Assembly: GCA_001972305.1 (NCBI GenBank)
Contig: BDDD01000044.1
Location: 62,001 to 126,000 of the forward strand
Direction of reading: 5' to 3'
Length of the DNA: 64,000 nt
From: Cephalotus follicularis
Taxonomy: Eukaryota > Streptophyta > Magnoliopsida > Oxalidales > Cephalotaceae
This document shows positions 44,015-54,672 of the stretch, in pieces. The notes under the pieces were generated by a model. It searched no databases. It was not told the origin of the DNA and saw nothing but the letters and a program-made list of their open reading frames with translations. Within the stretch, counting starts at the first letter, position 1. Every line of letters begins with the position of its first letter. The translations under genes were made by a program, and so were the position numbers.

Positions 44015-47000
44015 TGTAATATCCCGTTTTTCCGTATAGAATTTTCGGGCTTTTCGATTTGTTTCGTGTGGGCTGTCGATTTTTTTCGGTTTGTGGACTG
44101 CCCATTTTTTGGTTTGTTTTGCTTTTGGCTAGGCTAAGCGGGTTTTGGCCTTAGCCTAGTGGGTTTTGATATTAAGTCCATGAATAAATAAAATATTTTT
44201 TGGCTTTTTCTTTTTGTGTTAAAACCATTTTCAGCATTTAAACAATAAAAGAAACCCTATTTTTTATTAAAATTGCTTTCTCTCCCTCTCTCTCTCTCTC
44301 CCCACCGTCTCTCCTGTTCTCTCTCCCCTCTCACCCGCTAACACCGGTGTTGGCACCGATATGGCGCCAGCGAAGACACCGGTCAAACCCCCATGATGTC
44401 CTGAGTCCACCGGACCCAACCCCTACGCCGGACAACGTCTCCACCGGCGTGCGCGACGTCTTCTCTTCCCGCATCTGTTTGGTGTCGATTCTCCCTCTCC
44501 GGTGATCCTCACGACAAGACAATCACATATTTGGCATCCTGGCGTTGAGAGGAAGTGAACCCGACCAGCCCCGACCCTTGGCGAAGCCGAAAAAGCAGAT
44601 CGGTGCAAAGTCCACCCGCTGTCAAAGGCGTTCGTTCTGGCCAAATACGGCGGTTTCATGGCAAACGCGCCTTGGATATGGAATCACCGGCCTCAAACGC
44701 TCCAGGTCGGCCCTTTTCAGTGACTGACCAGCGACGCGTGATAGACACGCGCCGGCCAGCGGCGGCGCGTGAGCCCACGCGCAGCTGTCTCCGGCGACAT
44801 ATTTTCAGACAATTTTTCGACTCCGCTCTTCGCATAGGTGTGATCCATTCCAGTTCCGCGATGTGATTATGACTCTGTGCTCTGTTTCGACTGCTTTCGG
44901 TATACTCTAAACACTACTCCGTTAAATTCTGTTTTCGGTTGAATTATGTATTTATGTAATCGTTTTACAATATTATGAGCTGAACTAGTATTATGATTCG
45001 AAATTGGATGAATTGGACAAATTGGACTTACCTTAGGGAAATCGAAATGATGTTTAGTTGAGACTTCTGTGAATTGGACGTATTAAACCTATTGTTATCT
45101 TATATGGTCATGATTAGTGTACAGTGACCCATGAGTTGAGGTCTTATTTTATTTCAAGTCCTTATGAGAACGATTTTATTTATGTTAGATGTTTGCAACA
45201 ACCGATGAGCGGTCTAGAGAAGTCTCGATATATATGTTCTTGAGGTTATTTGGGTGATCGCATGAGGTACGGATCATTCGTTCCTTGACGCTCTTATTGA
45301 TTTTATTATGAGTAAAAAGTTAGCTTTACAAAATGAATATGTATGGATGTTTTCGTTCTTTGGCTATCTTCATGATTTGATCGTAATAAATTCAGTTTCT
45401 GTTTTGGAAGTACGGATTTTATCGTTCTTGGGCTATCCAACTTATTTGAAATAAACCCAGTTTTATAAGTATGTTCCTTTGGATTTTATGAACGTTGTTA
45501 TGTTTCGGGTTTTGACACGTGCTGGAACTAAAGTTGGTTTTGACATTCTTACGAAATTAAATGTTCTGACTTTGTATATGCTCATTTATGATTTGTTTAT
45601 GAAATGATATGCGATCATCTCTTTTATGATGAATTAAAATGAGTTGATTTCTGATTGTGAAAACGTTTGGATTTCTTCATTTTTGGGTCATTATCCTCCG
45701 ATTTTATTGAAACAAAATCAGTTTTACTTTTGTGAATGGGGTACGGATTTTCTGTTCTTTGGCTATCTGAAATTATTGGAACTGTTTCGTTTTATGAATA
45801 TGTTCCCTTTTGGTTTATGAACTCCGTTATATTTTGATTTTGAAAATAAAGTCACTTAATATTTTATGAGATAAATATTTCTGACTTTAGGAATACAGTT
45901 ATGATGTGATTATGAAATGTTATGCAATCATCTCTTTATTGTGAAATTAATTGAGTTGATTTTCCGATTATGAAAGCATGTGTTTATATCGTTTGAGAAC
46001 GATTTACGATTATGTTGGGAAATCTTTCTATGAATTTTAAATGATTTGATGAAATCAAAGTTTTTGAAATGGTGAAATGCTGAGCTTTTATAACCACCTA
46101 TGGGGGTACCATAAGCATGATGTGAGCCTGGCACGGGGGCATGACACTTTCCGTAACGGTGTGATTTGTTTACGGCGTCTCTCTGGGATATCCTTGGATA
46201 GGATTTGTGATAGAGGCGTATGGATCGATCATAGTTATATGTTTGGGATATGTTTTGGGATATGGGAATTGTATGTGTAGTGCTATACACTGCAATTCTA
46301 TTTGGCAATATGGAATTAGCTACTCCCTTGCTACTATGTGTTTCTGATATGTTATGGGTTTTGGTGCTCAGTTATGGAACCTATGTTTTGGGAAAAGTAT
46401 GCTTTATGTTTTCAAAGTATTGAACTTATGTTTTAAAAGGTTTCGTGTATGTTTTGAAAGCTTTCGTGTATGTTTTGAAAGTCTTGGATTTGGTTTTTAT
46501 GAAAGTTCATATGTGACCTCAAAGAATGTTTAAACTGATTTGTTGATTAAGATTTCTGTTTTGAGTTACTGCTTTTAAATTATCATTTATTTTTTAGTGT
46601 TTTGTTTTGTTCCGTAATATGTTTGTTTTGTACTGTTCAGAAACTGTTTTCTTTTGTTCCGTAAATTGTTCTATTATGTTTCGTAAAGTGTTTCTTTTCG
46701 TAAAATGTTTTGTATTGTATCGTGCTTGTTTAAGATACTGTATCGAGCATGATTTTGTTTTGTTTCGGATACTGTTTCGTTTTGGTAAACTGCTTTGTTT
46801 CGGATACAGTTTTGTTTTGTTCTGTTATGATTTGTAACTGATCTGTTTTGATTCGTAACTGTTCTGTTTTGTTTCGTAACCGTTCTGTTTTCATTCATAT
46901 CTGTTTTGATTCGTAATTATGTTGTTTCGTAATTGATTTGTTTCATAAACTATTCGTAAACTGTTTTATGATTCTACATCCGTACTGAGGTTTGCTCAGC

Positions 47001-47357
47001 CGCGTTTTGTTTTCCATGCGGCAGGTTTTCAGGGACAACATGGGCAAGTGTGATGAGAGAGTTACCCTATGTCAGAGGATCATGTAGGAGTTTGATCTGG
47101 TTATGTTCTTAGTAGTGTTATGGTCGTGTATAGGCCAGTTATCTAAACAGCATTGTGATTTTGGTTTATGATAAAGTTTTCAGATTATGTTTCTGATTCA
47201 GTTTACTTTTCATGATTATACATGTTTTCAGATTTTTAGAACCACCACGTATTGATGATGATCAAGATTAAGATCTTTGATATGTTTTTAGTTCAGTTTG
47301 TGTGACACACCGATCCCTAATCGGGAGTGATCCCAGTTCCGAATCGGGGGTGTTACA
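44015..47357 (+). mobile_element. Solo LTR E inside the RNase H of copia L
   Basis: The 3343-bp LTR runs from TGTAATATCCCG to GGGGGTGTTACA, with ATGTA on both sides (44010-44014, 47358-47362). It carries a CT-rich run at about 44277-44335, a CpG-rich segment to about 44870, and at about 46988-47040 the box GGTTTGCTCAGCCG ... GGCAGGTTTTCAGGG shared with A and F. It has no convincing palindrome array, unlike its relatives. There is no coding or PBS, hence solo. Confidence 0.95.
44330..44870 (+). other. CpG-rich leader of LTR E
   Basis: GC-rich sequence with many CG dinucleotides (for example CACCGGTGTTGGCACCG and GCGCCGGCCAGCGGCGGCGCG) is sharply set off from AT-rich flanks. It follows a pyrimidine run expected near a transcription start. 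The open frames here look like by-products of high GC. Confidence 0.55.
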
Positions 47358-47362
47358 ATGTA

Positions 47363-47500
47363 TGTAAGAATGACATCTTCTTTTTCTATGTGATCTCTAA
47401 TAAAATGATGTCTAATATTTATATGCTTTTCCCTAGAATGATGAACATGATTTTTTGGGAAACAAATACAATAAAATGCATAAAAGTTAAGCATGTAGTT
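47363..47500 (-). pseudogene. pol: RNase H segment of copia L upstream of LTR E
   Basis: The minus strand encodes CICFPKNHVHHSREKHINIR and then HHFIRDHIEKEDVILTYI, the copia segment that normally follows the DNxxAI motif. It leads straight into the piece at 44014 once LTR E and one ATGTA are discounted. Upstream of about 47500 coding is lost. Confidence 0.88.
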
Positions 47501-47593
47501 TTAAACAAACAAACTTCTTTTAACATATGCAAAACATACTCTTGCATACCTTGTTATACCATTTTAGCATAAGTAATCCTCTGCATAAGTAAT
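47501..47593 (-). other. Non-coding copia L sequence next to element D
   Basis: No domain is visible. The short repeat GCATAAGTAATCCTCT / GCATAAGTAATCCTGT straddles the D insertion: its second half continues at 56893, confirming that D inserted here. Confidence 0.6.
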
Positions 47594-47737
47594 TGTAATG
47601 CCCGGGATTTTCATTTATGTGTAATATTGCTTTTCCAATGTAATTTTACACCTTGTGTTAATGAGAATCGTGTTTTCCCTCTTTCCCGTGTTGAAATGTT
47701 GAAAGAAAGTGTGTTGTTGTGTGTTTTTGTGCAGGGG

Positions 47738-47875
47738 CAGCCGACTGCCATGGGGAGGAAGCCGACTGGACCCTTGCTGAGGCATGGCAGCCAGCTGCTG
47801 TGAGGAAGCAGTCGGCTGGTGGGAGTGTCGGCAGAAACAGCCGACTGCCAAGCCAAGGCAGTCGATTGCCATGCG
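47738..47875. repeat. GTCGAC palindrome cluster 1 in the 5' LTR of D
   Basis: AGCCGACTG at 47739 and again at 47760 are 21 bp apart. CAGTCGGCTGG, CAGCCGACTG and CAGTCGATTG follow. The cluster lies 145-280 bp into the LTR, upstream of the TATA-like box. Confidence 0.85.
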
Positions 47876-47968
47876 CTAGACCGCCCACGTGCTGTCTGCC
47901 TTAAGTCACATAAAGTGGGGTGTTTTGGTTTTTATTGTAGACGGCAAGGAGGGGGTCGGGTCTCTCTC

Positions 47969-47976
47969 CATAAAAC
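47969..47976 (+). promoter_or_regulatory. TATA-like box of the D 5' LTR
   Basis: CATAAAAC is followed within 10 bp by a pyrimidine-rich stretch (CCTTTCTCTCCTCTTTCTCC), a plausible transcription start. The same word is at 55027-55034 in the 3' LTR and in LTR N. Confidence 0.55.
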
Positions 47977-48215
47977 ACAGCCTTTCTCTCCTCTTTCTCC
48001 ATCATTCTCTGTGTTTTCAAGAGATTTCTTGTGAGTTTGAGAGTGGAAGTGTGTGTGTGTCGAGGCTACGGAGCTTGTGTGTTGGAACCGTGAAGCTTGG
48101 AGGCTTGACAGTGGGAGTCCGGACCTGTGGAAGGTTGCTGGAAGTGTTGGGGTTGCAAGAGCTTCGGATTTAGACATAAAGAGGTGGATTGCAACTCCTA
48201 ACTTGGAGTTCTAAG

Positions 48216-49535
48216 GTAGGGGGAAGTCGTTTTTGCAACATAATTTCAATTGATAATGTTTTTGATGAAATAAAATGCATGTTTATGTTATATTGTGAGC
48301 TTGGAACGTGTATGTGGATAAATATGTCGTTTTGGGTTGTGTTGGGTGTGTGATTGTGGCTGTTTTAGCAACTGGTTTTTACACCTGCTGCAGAATCCAG
48401 CCGACTGCCCACCTTGGGCAGTCGACTGCCTATGGGTCCAGTCGACTGTTCTTGGGAGGCCAGTCGACTACCCATGTTCGTTTCCAAAAAATTTCTGCAG
48501 GGGTTGTGTAGTCGACTGCTGTAGGTCAACAGCCGACTGTGGGAGTGTGGACAGCCGACTGTCCTAAGGGCCAGCCGACTGTCAAGTGAGAACAGCCGAC
48601 TGTCTAGATAGACAGCCGACTGCCTGGTTGTGTAGCCGACTACCTGGGTGTGGCAGCCGACTACTTTGAGGAGGACAGCCGACTGCCAGTGGTGGGCAGC
48701 CGACTGTTGGGGGCCTGTTTTGCCCGTGAACATATGTATGCATCGTGTATTGTGATGTTTTGCTTCGTGAAGCTTTATAAGCTATTTTGGGTATTGTGAC
48801 TATTGAGTATGAACTGTTATAACACATTTCTGGAAGTGCATTGTAGTTAATGAAAAATCATTACTTTACACGAAATTATATGTTTTGAGAAATTTATATT
48901 TTCGAACCGTGAAAATGGCTTCCAAAAACACCGTGAACAGAGTTTTGTGATATTGAGAACCGTGAACCGTGACATCGTGACAATGAGTTTGTTTTCAGGT
49001 ATTTTGTTTTATAAACTACTTGGAAAACTGTTTTGAGCATCGAGATGATTGTTATTGTGATTGAGCTTGACCGTGATTGCTGATTGTGATTTTGATGGTG
49101 GCCGTACTAGTTGCGTGGCGGAGATGCCAGCGATGACTAGTGGTCTGGTCGACTCAGGGGCCAGGAGTTGGCTGGGTGACTTACTGTATTGTGACCTGCT
49201 TCGTGCCGTCAGGAGTCGGGGCCGATGTGGGATGTACGATGTAGGGGCCAGGAGTTGGCGACGCTCTTCGTACCCACCGTGTACCGTGAACCGTGAACCG
49301 AGTATTGTGTAGTCCTTTGGACTTGTTTGAGACTGTGCATCGTGATATTGTGACATCGTGAATACTGTGATATCGTGACATCGTGTTTTGGGCATATGCA
49401 TATCTATATTTATATATATGCATCGAGATATAGTATATACTGCATCCACTGCATTTATGCTTGGTTTTATTGATCTGTTGTTGTTTTTATGACTTTGGCC
49501 GAGTGAGGACAAACGCTAACCCCCTACTGTTGCAG
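48216..49535 (+). other. Predicted LTR intron in the 5' LTR of D
   Basis: The donor-like site is TCTAAG|GTAGGGGGAAG and the acceptor-like box is AACCCCCTACTGTTGCAG|ATTG. A similar arrangement is kept in N, B and H although the sequence between is strongly diverged. If spliced, the exon from the TATA region would join just upstream of the LTR end and PBS. Unproven. Confidence 0.45.
48398..48705. repeat. GTCGAC palindrome array (cluster 2) in the 5' LTR of D
   Basis: Fourteen sites of the form CAG(T/C)CGACTG lie here. From the site at about 48510 onward the distances are 21, 22, 20, 21, 20, 20, 21, 22 and 21 bp. The array lies inside the predicted intron. Confidence 0.9.
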
Positions 49536-49915
49536 ATTGATGCTGCGTTTCGGATATCGCCGGGCATGGCCGTATCAGACTTTGAAGTGACGGAGTTTTA
49601 TGCTTTAAGTGCTTTGTTAAGCAGTGTAGCGAACATGTTGTACTTTGGTTTATGTACTAATGTTTTGCTATTGTTGTTGTATCAACTTTGGATCATGCTC
49701 CGCTTGTGGGCTTTTTATCTATGTTTTACCGTGGATGTTGTGGGAATCATTCGATATGGGACGCATGGTTCCATTTGTTTTCAGCTTATATTATAGATGC
49801 TTCCGCAAGATAATGTCTGTTTAAAACTTTTAAATTTTATCGTTCTCTGTATAAGCTGCATATATGTTAAATTGACATGTTGTATGTTGTTAATGCGAGT
49901 AGGGTGTGACAGCAG

Positions 49916-49927
49916 TGGTATCAGAGC
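49916..49927 (+). promoter_or_regulatory. Primer-binding site of element D
   Basis: TGGTATCAGAGC lies 4 bp after the LTR. It is a perfect match to the usual initiator-Met tRNA site of plant Tekay elements. Confidence 0.95.
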
Positions 49928-50019
49928 ATATATCCATTTATATGCTTAGCTTGGATACTATCCTTGGTAATTAACATGTTTCCTCAAGAGGACTAATGAC
50001 ATCTTTCTTATAGGAACCT

Positions 50020-51210
50020 ATGGACGGTCGAAGGAGACGCACAAGGCGTAGGGCCGTGAACGAGGATGTTCCTGAGGAAGCGAATGTTGGCGGAGATCAT
50101 AATGCTCCACCGGAGGCAGCACCGAATGTGAGAGACCCCCATGGACCGCATCACCGATTATATCCAGCAGCAGATAGCTGCCAATCAGCAACAGATGGCC
50201 GCTAATACAGCCAACATAGAGGAGATGCAGAAGTTATATGTTCAGGCTCAGCCGATGGCTCCGGCTCAGGGTGCACACGATCATGGTAGCCGGTTTGGCA
50301 GAAACCTAAAGAGGTTTATGAGGCAGAACCCGCCCAGTTTCAGGGGAGAGTTGGACGCTACCGCCGCTGAGAGGTGGTTACAGGACCTTGAGAAGATTTT
50401 CGAGGTGATGGAGTGTTCTGATAGGCAGAAATTGAGGTTTGCCGTGTACCATTTATGAGGAGAGGCCACTCACTGGTGGGAGATGGTCAGTGCTAAGTGG
50501 GAGGATACTGGAGTTGTAGGCACCTGGGAGGGTTTCCAGGAGAAGTTTCTGGCAGCATATGTGCCACGCATTGAGCATGAGCGGAGAGAGACGGAGTTCC
50601 TGGAGCTACGTCAGGGAGAGATGACTATGGCCGAGTACCAGGACAGGTTTGTTGAGCTCGCCAGACATTCAACCTACTTGGTAGCAGATGAGGAGAAGAA
50701 GGTCCGGAGGTTCTTGAGGGGCTTGCGACCGGATCTTCGGTCACGGATCAGAGTGATGGAGCTTGGTACCTTTGTGGAGGTTACCCAGAAAGCAAGGTTG
50801 TTAGAAAGTGTGTTGAATGAGGATAGGGCAGAGAGGGCCCGAGCCCAGCAGAGCAGGCAGACACAGAGACAGTCTAGACCAGCATAGTCCAAGTGGCAGG
50901 GCAGTGGTTCCCCGACGAAATCCCCGAGGAACAGGAATCGGCAGATAGCTTCACAGGGTACTCCTAGTCAGTGGAGTGATGCTAGGACTGGGGTTTGTTA
51001 GCACTGTGGTCGTGCAGATCATCAGCAGAAAGATTGTTGGATGAAGAAAGGGTTATGTCTGAGGTGTGGCACATCGGGGCAATCCATGAGGGATTGCCCG
51101 AGAGGGGCAACGATAGCGCCTACAAAGCCTACTAGTGGTAGTGCTTCTGCTGCAGGACCGTCACAGCGCAGAGATACTGGCAAGGGCATAGTGAAAGGTA
51201 GAGTTTTTGT
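50020..51210 (+). pseudogene. gag: gag of element D
   Basis: It begins MDGRRRRTRRRAVNEDVP at ATG 50020. An extra C in a C-run near 50135 shifts the frame to MDRITDYIQQQ. The body has MRQNPPSFRGELDA, WLQDLEKIFEVMEC, then TGA at 50456-50458 where B has TGG. AAYVPRIEHERRETEFLELR and FLRGLRPDLRSRI follow. The first zinc knuckle has a TAG in place of its Tyr (about 51000); the second reads CLRCGTSGQSMRDC, with the zinc-binding His changed to Gln. It is inactive, but otherwise closely parallels the open gag of B. Confidence 0.92.
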
Positions 51211-51556
51211 TCTCACTCAGACAGAGGTTCCAGAGTCAACTTCTGTTGTGGGAGGTACTATATATGTTTATGGTTTCTCTGCTAGAGCTTTGATGGACTC
51301 AGGAGCGTCACATTCTTTCATTGCTTTCCGTTTTGCATCACGTTTGGATGTGTCTCCTGTTTGTATGCCTTTTGTTCTTGATGTGAGCACACCTTACGGG
51401 GGTTCTATGTGTGCAGACTCGGTGTACCAAGGTTGTGAGCTTTCTGTTGCAGGTGTTTTGTTGTGTGCAGACTTGATCGTGCTACCCCTTTATGCCTTTG
51501 ATGTTATCTTGGGTATGGACTGGTTGTCAGCCTACCGTGCACAGCTGGACTGTTAA
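51211..51556 (+). pseudogene. pol: Aspartic protease of element D
   Basis: The continuous frame has ARALMDSGASHSFIA with the catalytic Asp (about 51295), LDVSPVCMPF, and near the end FDVILGMDWLSAYRAQLDC. It stops at TAA 51554-51556 and the next codons continue the same protein. It would cut Gag-Pol in the particle. The active-site residues are intact; only the stop is damaging. Confidence 0.9.
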
Positions 51557-51562
51557 AACAAG

Positions 51563-52690
51563 GTGGTGGATCTTTGCTTTCCTGATGGGACTACTTTTCA
51601 GTTCCAGGGAGACAGAGGCTTCTCGATGCCGATCATATCCTTTATTCGTGCATCAAGGCATCTGGAAAAAGGGTGCGAAGGGTTCCTTACGCATGTGGTT
51701 GACAAGAGGAAGGAGAAAGGCAAAAGTCTAGAGGAGGTTCCTGTTGTAAGTGAGTTTCCGGATGTGTTCCCTCCAGATCTAGTGTCCTTACCACCGAGGA
51801 GGAGTATGGAGTTTGCAATCGATCTAGTACCGGGTACGGCTCCTGTTTCTAAGGAGCCTTACCGTATGGCTCCTGCGGAGTTGCGAGAGTTGAAGTTGCA
51901 GTTGCAAGACTTGATCGATAAGGGTTTTGTGCGACCCAGTGTTTCTCCTTGGGGTGCGTCCGTGCTTTTTGTGAAGAAGAAGGATGGGTCGATGAGGCTT
52001 TGCATCGACTACAGGATGTTGAACAAGGTAACTATCAAGAACAAATATCCTCTTCCACACGTCGAGGATCTGTTTGACCAGCTGCAAGGGTCGAGTGTGT
52101 TTTCTAAACTCGATCTGAAGTCGGGTTATCACCAGCTGAGGGTAAAGGAGGGAGATGTAGAAAAGACTGCTTTCCGAACGAGGTACGGTCACTATGAGTT
52201 CTTGGTAATGCCTTTTGGTGTCACCAACACACCAGCAACATTCATGTCCTTGATGAACGACGTGTTCCGACCGTATTTGGATCAGTTTGTGGTGGTGTTT
52301 ATAGATGACATACTGGTGTTCTCAAGGAGTGAGGAAGAGCATGTCTATCATCTGAGTCTAGTTTTGCAGACTCTCTGAGAGCATAAGTTGTATGCTAAGT
52401 TTGGCAAGTGCGAGTTCTGGCTCGACCATGTGATCTTCTTGGGTCACATTGTGTCTGGAGAGGGTTTGGCGGTGGATCCGTCGAAGACAGAGGTGGTGCG
52501 AGATTGGCCACGTCCGAGAAATGTGACAGAGGTACGCAGTTTCCTTGGCTTGGCGGGATACTATCGGAGGTTCATCCAGAACTTCTCGAGGATAGCAGTA
52601 CCTTTGAAAAGGATGACTCAGAAGAAAACCTTGTTTGTTTGGGATGATGACTGCGAAACCAGTTTCTGTGATCTGAAGGATCGGCTGATC
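51563..52690 (+). pseudogene. pol: Reverse transcriptase of element D
   Basis: All motifs are clear: [11 protein letters not shown], a YRMAP segment, [83 protein letters not shown] and the catalytic [15 protein letters not shown] (about 52300-52340). A TGA at 52376-52378 interrupts the connection, after which [20 protein letters not shown] and [14 protein letters not shown] follow. The palm is complete and looks catalytically intact apart from the downstream stop. Confidence 0.93.
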
Positions 52691-53090
52691 TCCGCTCCTG
52701 TTCTGGCATTACCTGAGGGTAATGAGGGCTTTACAGTGTACAGTGATTCTTCGGGCAAGGGCCTGGGTTGCGTGTTGATGCAATGAGGCAGGGTGATCGC
52801 TTATGCTTCGAGGAAGCTGAAGCCATATGAGGAGAACTATCCGACTCATGATCTCGAGCTAGCAGCTATCGTTTTTGCTCTTCAGAAATGGAGGCATTAC
52901 CTGTATGGAGCACAGTTTGAGATCTTTACCGATCACAAGAGCCTGAGGTACTTGTTCAGTCAGGATGATTTGAATATGAGGCAGCGTCGTTGGGTTGAGT
53001 TCTTTAATGACTACGACTACAGTATTCAGTACCATCCAGGGAAGGCGAAAGTTGTCGCGGATGCCCTAAGCCGCAAGGCCATGGTTGCCA
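52691..53090 (+). pseudogene. pol: RNase H of element D
   Basis: [18 protein letters not shown] holds the first Asp. A TGA follows at 52784-52786, then [38 protein letters not shown] with the Glu, [12 protein letters not shown] with the second Asp, and [16 protein letters not shown] with the last Asp. It would remove element RNA from the RNA-DNA hybrid. Only the stop breaks it. Confidence 0.92.
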
Positions 53091-54627
53091 ATGCCATGGT
53101 GTCTCAGTGGAAGGTGTTGGAGGACTTCCAGGAATGGTCTCCATTCAATCAGTCACCGGGGATCTTTCTAGCCGACATGCGGGTAGAGCCAGTGTTACTG
53201 CATCACATCAAAGATGCACAACCACGTGATCCGGAGTTGCAGCGGATTCAAGAGAATCTGGATTCGGAGTCTGATTTTAGAGTACATGATGATGGTATTA
53301 TGAGATATCGGGGACAAGTGTGTCTTCCGAATGAACAGAGACTGAAGGATGAGCTACTTCGTGGGGCTCATAAATCCCTGTACAGTATTCATCCTGGTAG
53401 CACCAAGATGTATCAAGACATGAAGAAGTGTTACTGGTGGCCTGGCATGAAGTGGGAGATCGCCGAGTATGTGGCAAGGTGTTTGACTTGCGTTTGACTT
53501 GCCAGACAGTTAAGGTCGAGCACCAGAGACCAGAAGGTTTGCTGCAACCCCTACCGATTCTAGAGTGGAAGTGGGAGCATGTCACGATGGATTTTGTTTC
53601 CGGTTTTCCTTTGACTCGGAACCGCCACAATGCTGTGTGGGTGATTGTGGATCGACTCACGAAGTCAGCTCACTTTTTGCCTACTCATGTTTCTGACTCT
53701 GCGAGCAAGTTGGCTCGGTTGTATGTGAAGGAGATCGTGAGGCTACACGGTGTTCCTGTGAGTATAGTCTGTGACAGAGACTCGATCTTCACTTCCAACT
53801 TTTGGAGGAGGTTTCAGACAGCGTTTGGGACGAAGCTGAACTTGAGCGCAGCTTTCCACCCACAGACAAATGGCCAGTCAGAGCGTACTATCCAGACCCT
53901 GGAGGATATGCTCCGAACTTGTATTGTTGATTTTGCTGGTACTTGGGAGGATCATATTCCCTTAATAGAGTTTTCTTATAATAACAGCTATCATTCCAGT
54001 ATAGGCATGGCACCGTTTGAGGCTTTGTATGGGAGGAAGTGTAGGTCCCCTGTGTGTTGGGACGAGGTTGGTGAGCGACCTTTGTTGGGCTCAGACTTGG
54101 TAGAGGAGACTTCGGAGAAAGTCAAGTTCATAAAGGAGAAGCTGCTTGCTGCTCAGAGCCGACAGAAGAGCTATGTTGACAGTGTAAAGAGAAGACCTTT
54201 AACCTTCGACGTCGGTGATCATGTGTTTTTAAAGGTTTCACCGTGGAAAGGCGTTCAGAGGTTCGGGAAAAAGGGGAAGTTAGCTCCACGCTACATTGGT
54301 CCCTTTGAGATTCTGGAGAGAGTTGGGGAGGTGTCTTACCAGCTTGCTTTACCTCCTGCACTGTCAGGTGTGCATGATGTCTTTCATGTATCTATGTTGA
54401 GGGGATATGTCCGAGATCCTTCGCATGTTCTGGATTTTGCTTCAGTTCCGGTGCGAGATGACCTATCTTGCGAGGAGTTACCTGTGCGGATCCTGGATAG
54501 GAAGACGCAGGTGCTGAGGAACCAAACCATTCCTATGGTAAAGGTTCAGTGGCAGTTTCACCGTCCCGACAAAGCAACTTGGGAACGTGAAGGGGAGATG
54601 AGGGAGCGTTACTCTCACTTGTTCTAG
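53091..54627 (+). pseudogene. pol: Integrase with chromodomain-like tail of element D
   Basis: The HHCC zinc finger is GAHKSLYSIHPG ... ARCLTC. Directly after it an 11-bp tandem duplication (GTTTGACTTGC twice, 53481-53502) shifts the frame. The new frame runs unbroken for about 370 codons: VTMDFVSGFPL (Asp), [11 protein letters not shown] (Asp), [13 protein letters not shown] (Glu), RYIGPFEILERVGEVSYQ, FHVSMLRGYVRDPSHV. The tail has NQTIPMVKVQWQFHRP and WEREGEMRERYSHLF, the Tekay-type chromodomain-like end linked to heterochromatin targeting. It stops at TAG 54625-54627. Confidence 0.93.
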
Positions 54628-54658
54628 TACCGTCTTTATTTCGGGGATGAAATTCCTT

Positions 54659-54672
54659 GAAGGAGGGGTGGA
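54659..54672 (+). promoter_or_regulatory. Polypurine tract of element D
   Basis: GAAGGAGGGGTGGA lies directly before the 3' LTR and is identical to the tract of B. Confidence 0.93.

Larger units (their letters stand above)
47594..49911 (+). mobile_element. 5' LTR of element D
   Basis: The LTR runs from TGTAATGCCCGGG to GGGTGTGACA. In order it carries palindrome cluster 1 (47738-47875), TATA-like CATAAAAC (47969), a CT-rich leader, donor-like TAAG|GTAGGGGG (48216), cluster 2 (48398-48705), GGGGCCAGGAGTTGGC blocks (about 49158 and 49243) and the acceptor box ending at 49535. Confidence 0.94.

Noticed and set aside
44331-44866. Open frames on both strands in the CpG-rich part of LTR E
   Set aside because: GC-rich DNA has few stops. 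The frames are short, overlap on opposite strands and match no family.
48398-48705. Regularly spaced short repeats resembling a CRISPR array
   Set aside because: Repeats are only about 8-10 bp with a 21-bp period, lie in a plant LTR, and have no cas genes nearby. They form a palindrome array.
48365-48733. Possible protein with heptad-like SRL/QSAV repeats over the D array
   Set aside because: A 21-bp period is seven codons, so any frame through the array looks repetitive. The 3' LTR copy has different frames after unit loss, and there is no start or codon support.
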